NCBI GenBank assembly: GCA_035447605.1
Contig: DAOTHJ010000034.1
Location: forward strand, 1-10,002
Direction: 5' to 3'
Length of the DNA stretch: 10,002 bases
Origin: UMGS1668 sp035447605
GTDB lineage: Bacteria > Bacillota > Clostridia > Oscillospirales > Ruminococcaceae
Part shown: in pieces, positions 7,614 through 10,002 of the stretch
Numbering within the stretch: the stretch's first letter is position 1
How the letters are laid out: the number at the start of each line of letters is the position of its first letter
The notes under the pieces: model-generated
What the model was told of the DNA's origin: nothing
The model's input: the letters and a program-made list of their open reading frames with translations, nothing else
The model's database searches: none
Translations under genes and position numbers: made by a program

Positions 7614-9284
7614 TTGCTTTCACAGTTGCATATTCAAAATGTTGCGGTGATCGAGAACGTCTCGCTGGAACTCCGGCCCGGCTTCAATGTGCTCACCGGT
7701 GAGACGGGCGCCGGTAAATCCATCCTGATCGACTCGATCCATGCCGTACTCGGCGGAAGAACCCGCCGGGACCTGATCCGTACCGGAACCGACAAGGCTT
7801 CCGTCAGCGCGGTCTTTTCCGGCCTTTCGGAAAAGGACGCCGAGGCGGTATGCGCTCTCGGCTATGAACCGGATGAGAACGGCGAGCTTCTGGTCTCGCG
7901 CGAGATCTTTGCGGACGGCCGCTCCGTCTGCAAAATCAACCTGAGCCCCGCGACCGCCGCGGTGCTCAAGGCGCTTTCCGCCGCGCTGATCGACATTCAC
8001 GGCCAGCACGACAGCCAGATGCTCTCCGACCCGGAACTCCATATGCTTTATATCGATGCCTACGGCGACACAGAGCCGCTCCGGAACGAATACCGGGAGG
8101 CTTACGAGGCGCTGAAGACCGTCGAAAAAGAGATCAAAAAGCTCTCCGGCAGCGACGCGGAAAAGGCCCAGCGCATCGACCTTTTGAGCTATCAAGTTAA
8201 GGAAATTGAAGCTGCTTCCGTCGCGGAAGGGGAGGAGGAGGAACTTCTTGCCCAGAAGAAGCGGATGGACAGCACGGAGAGGCTCTCCGGCCTGATTGGA
8301 GAAGCCGTCGAGGCCATCGACGGAAACGACGACGCCGAGGGCATGCTCACACGTATGGAGACCGTGATCGACGATACGGCGCGGCTCTCCGAATATTTCC
8401 CGGATTTTTCCGGCGTTCCGGAGAAATTCCGCGGCATGTATTATGAATTTGAGGAGCTCGCAAACGAGATCCGCTCCTGCGCCGATGAACTGGAATTCGA
8501 CCCGGCGCTCCAGAACCGCACCGAAGCAAGGCTCGACGCGATCTACCGCCTGAAACGCAAATACGGCGGCACGGTGGAGGCCATGCTCGCCTATTATGAA
8601 AAGGCGAAGCAGGAGCTGGATTCCATCGAATTTTCCGAAGAAAGGCTCGCGGAACTCCATAAGCAGGAGAAAATCCTGTCCGCAAAGGCCCGCGAACTTG
8701 CCGAGAAGCTCACCGATGCGAGAAAAAAAGCTGCCGCCCGGTTTGAGCAGAACGTCTCGGCGGAACTTTCCTATCTCGACATGCCGAATGCCCGGTTTGA
8801 GGTTCGCTTTGAAATCTCGGAACTCTCCCCGGACGGTCAGGACGTTCTGGAATTTTATATCTCCACCAACGCGGGCGAGCCGCTGAAGCCGCTCGTCAAG
8901 ATTGCCTCCGGCGGCGAGCTCTCCCGGATCATGCTGAGCATCAAGAACGTGCTCGCGGAAAACGACCGCATCGACACGCTGATCTTCGACGAGGTCGATA
9001 CCGGCATCTCCGGCTCGGCGGCGGAAAAGGTCGGGCGTAAACTCAAGCAGGTCTCCAAGGGCCGCCAGATCGTCTGCGTCACCCATCTCGCTCAGGTTGC
9101 CGCCTATGCGGACAACCATCTCTACATCTCCAAATTTACCGAAAACGGGCGTACATACACGAATGTGGAGGAGCTCGACCGCCCCGGCCGGATCGAGGCA
9201 CTCGCCAAAATCATGGGCGGCGCGAACGTCACCGATTCCATCCGAAAAAGCGCGGAGGAATTGCTGCGCCTCTCGGGCAACTGA
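7614..9284 (+). CDS. recN: DNA repair protein RecN
   Basis: SMC-like ATPase that acts early at DNA double-strand breaks, helping hold ends and sister DNA together for RecA-dependent repair. 556 residues, the usual length. Seen: Walker A GETGAGKS (29-36) in FNVLTGETGAGKSILIDSI, the Q-containing DIHGQHDSQML following strand, a long charged coiled coil (about 155-380) with a central hinge-like interruption, the ABC signature SGGELSR (432-438), Walker B LIFDE (456-460) followed by VDTGISGSAA, and the switch segment CVTHLAQVAAYAD. Both ATPase halves are intact. The start codon is TTG, 19 bases after argR. It is the last gene of the cluster. In Bacillus and many Clostridia spoIVB and spo0A follow recN; here the next gene is tyrS. 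There is no obvious intrinsic terminator in the 78 bases before the next promoter. Confidence 0.97.
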   Translation: MLSQLHIQNVAVIENVSLELRPGFNVLTGETGAGKSILIDSIHAVLGGRTRRDLIRTGTDKASVSAVFSGLSEKDAEAVCALGYEPDENGELLVSREIFADGRSVCKINLSPATAAVLKALSAALIDIHGQHDSQMLSDPELHMLYIDAYGDTEPLRNEYREAYEALKTVEKEIKKLSGSDAEKAQRIDLLSYQVKEIEAASVAEGEEEELLAQKKRMDSTERLSGLIGEAVEAIDGNDDAEGMLTRMETVIDDTARLSEYFPDFSGVPEKFRGMYYEFEELANEIRSCADELEFDPALQNRTEARLDAIYRLKRKYGGTVEAMLAYYEKAKQELDSIEFSEERLAELHKQEKILSAKARELAEKLTDARKKAAARFEQNVSAELSYLDMPNARFEVRFEISELSPDGQDVLEFYISTNAGEPLKPLVKIASGGELSRIMLSIKNVLAENDRIDTLIFDEVDTGISGSAAEKVGRKLKQVSKGRQIVCVTHLAQVAAYADNHLYISKFTENGRTYTNVEELDRPGRIEALAKIMGGANVTDSIRKSAEELLRLSGN

Positions 9285-9362
9285 GGTGGGAAACCCATGT
9301 GCATTTTCCGCACGAGAGAGCGTCCGTTTAGGCCAGGTATGCTGTTTCTGCGGGCGGCGAGG

Positions 9363-9391
9363 TTGACAAATCCGCAGAAATACGATATAAT
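9363..9391 (+). promoter_or_regulatory. Consensus sigma-A promoter for the tyrS T-box leader
   Basis: A perfect -35 box TTGACA (9363-9368) and a perfect -10 box TATAAT (9386-9391) are separated by exactly 17 bases. Transcription should start near 9398, just upstream of the T-box stem I. The promoter begins about 78 bases after the recN stop. This is the only strong promoter I see in the window, and it fits the pattern of a strong constitutive promoter whose output is set downstream by tRNA sensing. Confidence 0.9.
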
Positions 9392-9492
9392 CCATCGCAT
9401 ATGAAAAAAGCGGGGAAGGGAACAAGTAGCGGCTCTGTCTACGGCAAAGAGAGCTTCCGGCCGGTGTAAGGAAGCGCGCGCAGGGCGGCGAA

Positions 9493-9495
9493 TAC
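9493..9495 (+). promoter_or_regulatory. Probable T-box specifier codon UAC (Tyr)
   Basis: TAC sits in GCGAATACGATCC on the 3' side of stem I, a few bases before the lower helix strand CGGAGCTGC. This is where T-box specifier codons lie, and the flanking GAA is typical. UAC codes for tyrosine and matches the downstream tyrS. Other TAC triplets in the leader (for example 9440-9442) are on the 5' side of stem I, which is the wrong place. Confidence 0.75.
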
Positions 9496-9607
9496 GATCC
9501 CGGAGCTGCGGGGAGGAACCGAGAGGGAAACCCCGTCCGGTGCGCCGGTTACCGCGCGGAGTTGCCTGCAACTCACCGAGGCCGCAGTGCGTGAGCATTG
9601 CGGCAAA

Positions 9608-9639
9608 CAGAGGTGGTATCGCGATCTATTCGCCCTCTG
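9608..9639 (+). promoter_or_regulatory. T-box antiterminator
   Basis: CAGAGG (9608-9613) can pair with CCTCTG (9634-9639), and GCGA (9621-9624) with TCGC (9630-9633). This leaves the seven-base bulge TGGTATC. The bulge begins TGGT (9614-9617), which can pair with the 3' ACCA of an uncharged tRNA whose discriminator base is A, as in bacterial tRNA-Tyr. The 3' strand of this helix is also the 5' strand of the terminator, so the two structures exclude each other. Confidence 0.9.
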
Positions 9640-9670
9640 CCGTTTTTTAGCGGCAGAGGGTATTTTTTTA
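9633..9670 (+). terminator. Rho-independent terminator of the T-box
   Basis: CCCTCTGCCG (9633-9642) pairs perfectly over ten bases with CGGCAGAGGG (9651-9660) around an eight-base loop. The run TATTTTTTTA (9661-9670) follows. When the antiterminator does not form, this should stop transcription before tyrS. It would also stop any read-through arriving from recN. Confidence 0.95.
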
Positions 9671-9958
9671 CGCCGGTCCGCCAAAACGGCAGCTTCATAA
9701 ATTCCTGGGTCTGTCGGAAAACAGAAGAACTTTTTTTACGTCTGCCGACACGGTCCTGCCTGACAGGAAAAGGAGACGGTCATCATCACCCGCCCCCATG
9801 GCTTCTTCGATCTGTCTGTCGCCGTATGCAGGAATGATCTGATCGTTACCGATCATCCGGTATCCATGGTATTAACAAAATAAAATGGTTTTTCTTGCAA
9901 GAATGCCGGTCGGTACCGGCGAACCGCAGCCGAAAATTTCGTTCAAAGGAGCGTTATC
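9671..9958 (+). other. Long untranslated spacer between T-box terminator and tyrS
   Basis: About 288 bases with no recognisable gene. It holds several small inverted repeats: CGGCAG (9687-9692) with CTGCCG (9742-9747), competing with TGTCGG (9712-9717) and CCGACA (9745-9750); CCTG/CAGG (9755-9758 with 9764-9767); GATCG/CGATC (9841-9845 with 9850-9854); and GCCGGT/ACCGGC (9905-9910 with 9915-9920). None is followed by a clear T-run. Base composition is more mixed and less codon-like than in the genes. The last stretch carries the tyrS ribosome binding site AAGGAG (9946-9951). I do not recognise a known riboswitch or small RNA here; it may be a structured leader or decayed sequence. Confidence 0.6.
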
Positions 9959-10002
9959 ATGAACATTTACGAAGATCTGGAGCGCAGGGATCTGATTGCT
10001 CA
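9959..10002 (+). CDS. tyrS: Tyrosyl-tRNA synthetase (5' end only)
   Basis: Only 14 full codons are visible, reading MNIYEDLERRDLIA. This closely matches the common N-terminus of bacterial TyrS (M-N-[IV]-[YF]-[ED]-[ED]-L-x-x-R-x-L-I-x-Q). The ATG lies seven bases after AAGGAG (9946-9951). TyrS charges tRNA-Tyr with tyrosine in the cytoplasm. The call is strengthened by the upstream T-box with a likely UAC specifier. No catalytic motif (HIGH or KMSKS) lies within the window, so it rests on the short N-terminus plus regulatory context. Confidence 0.88.
   Translation, partial: MNIYEDLERRDLIA

Larger units (their letters stand above)
9398..9670 (+). promoter_or_regulatory. T-box riboswitch leader (tRNA-Tyr sensing)
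   Basis: A T-box leader binds uncharged tRNA; binding favours an antiterminator and switches on the downstream synthetase gene. Elements seen in order: a 9-base-pair lower stem I helix (9429-9437 with 9501-9509); the AGAGAGC motif (9448-9454); an apical hairpin GCTTCC/GGAAGC (9453-9458 with 9470-9475) whose loop has GGTGTAA; a likely UAC specifier on the 3' side of stem I; a GAGTTG/CAACTC hairpin (9559-9564 with 9569-9574); a 10-base-pair stem III-like hairpin (9581-9590 with 9595-9604, loop GTGA); the T-box sequence AGAGGTGGTATCGCG (9609-9623); and a terminator. The downstream gene starts like TyrS, which agrees with the specifier. The 5' end is inferred from the promoter. The class is firm; some stem I pairings are not resolved. 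Confidence 0.93.

Noticed and set aside
9297..9404. A 35-codon frame starting MCIFRTRERP with a plausible GAGGTGG seven bases upstream.
   Set aside because: It runs straight through the consensus promoter at 9363-9391, its product is unusually rich in Arg, and it matches no family I know. More likely chance.
7620..9425. A 601-codon open frame on the minus strand, antisense to recN, plus other long antisense frames over tsaD-like, xseA, ispA, dxs and nadK.
   Set aside because: Long antisense frames are expected in GC-rich genes with this codon bias. The products look like shadow translations, and the sense genes are conserved.
9401..9469. A 22-codon frame (MKKAGKGTSSGSVY...) beginning almost at the predicted transcript start, as a leader peptide would.
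   Set aside because: It has no room for a ribosome binding site and lies within T-box stem I, whose pairing explains the sequence.
9598..9837. A 79-codon forward frame across the T-box and the spacer.
   Set aside because: It covers the T-box sequence and terminator, has poor codon use and no family resemblance.
9764..9883. An open stretch of about 40 codons in the spacer, after an AAGGAG-like site.
   Set aside because: It has no start codon near the ribosome-binding-like site and no recognisable product; it could be a decayed gene but evidence is too weak.
9858..9886. AT-rich TAAAAT at 9881-9886 as a possible second -10 box for tyrS.
   Set aside because: No -35-like sequence lies at a suitable distance upstream (CGGTAT at 17 bases).
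9905..9920. GCCGGT/ACCGGC hairpin before tyrS as a terminator.
   Set aside because: No T-run follows, and it lies between the T-box and the gene it controls, so a terminator here makes little sense.

Overview
The window reads as chromosomal, housekeeping DNA from a GC-rich member of the Clostridia, probably a Ruminococcaceae/Oscillospirales-type Firmicute. Three things point there: the gene order nusB - (TsaD-like) - xseA - xseB - ispA - dxs - tlyA - nadK - argR - recN, the AGGAGG-type ribosome binding sites, and a tyrosine-type T-box leader. A species cannot be named from this sequence. All genes lie on the + strand.

Bases 1-9284 form one tightly packed cluster of ten genes. Neighbours overlap by 8-23 bases or are separated by 1-19 bases, and I see no internal terminator or convincing internal promoter, so co-transcription from a promoter left of the window is likely. 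The contents are: the 3' part of nusB (rRNA antitermination); a divergent TsaD/Kae1-family paralog of unknown role; both subunits of exonuclease VII (xseA, xseB); two isoprenoid genes, ispA (prenyl diphosphate synthase) and dxs (first step of the MEP pathway); tlyA (rRNA 2'-O-methyltransferase); nadK (NAD kinase, supplying the NADP used by the MEP pathway among others); argR (arginine repressor); and recN (SMC-like repair ATPase).

Bases 9285-9958 are non-coding and regulatory. A textbook sigma-A promoter (TTGACA, 17-base spacer, TATAAT) at 9363-9391 drives a T-box leader. The leader has a likely UAC (Tyr) specifier, a stem III hairpin, the T-box sequence, and mutually exclusive antiterminator and terminator helices ending in a T-run near 9670. 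About 290 bases of untranslated sequence with several small inverted repeats then precede the start of tyrS at 9959, which runs off the window after 14 codons.

Most of the window is ordinary core genome. The points worth a second look are the altered TsaD paralog, an ispA product with a shortened region after its second Asp motif, an exonuclease VII large subunit with a short helical region, the absence of spoIVB/spo0A after recN, and the unusually long spacer between the T-box terminator and tyrS. I found no mobile element, CRISPR array, tRNA or rRNA gene.
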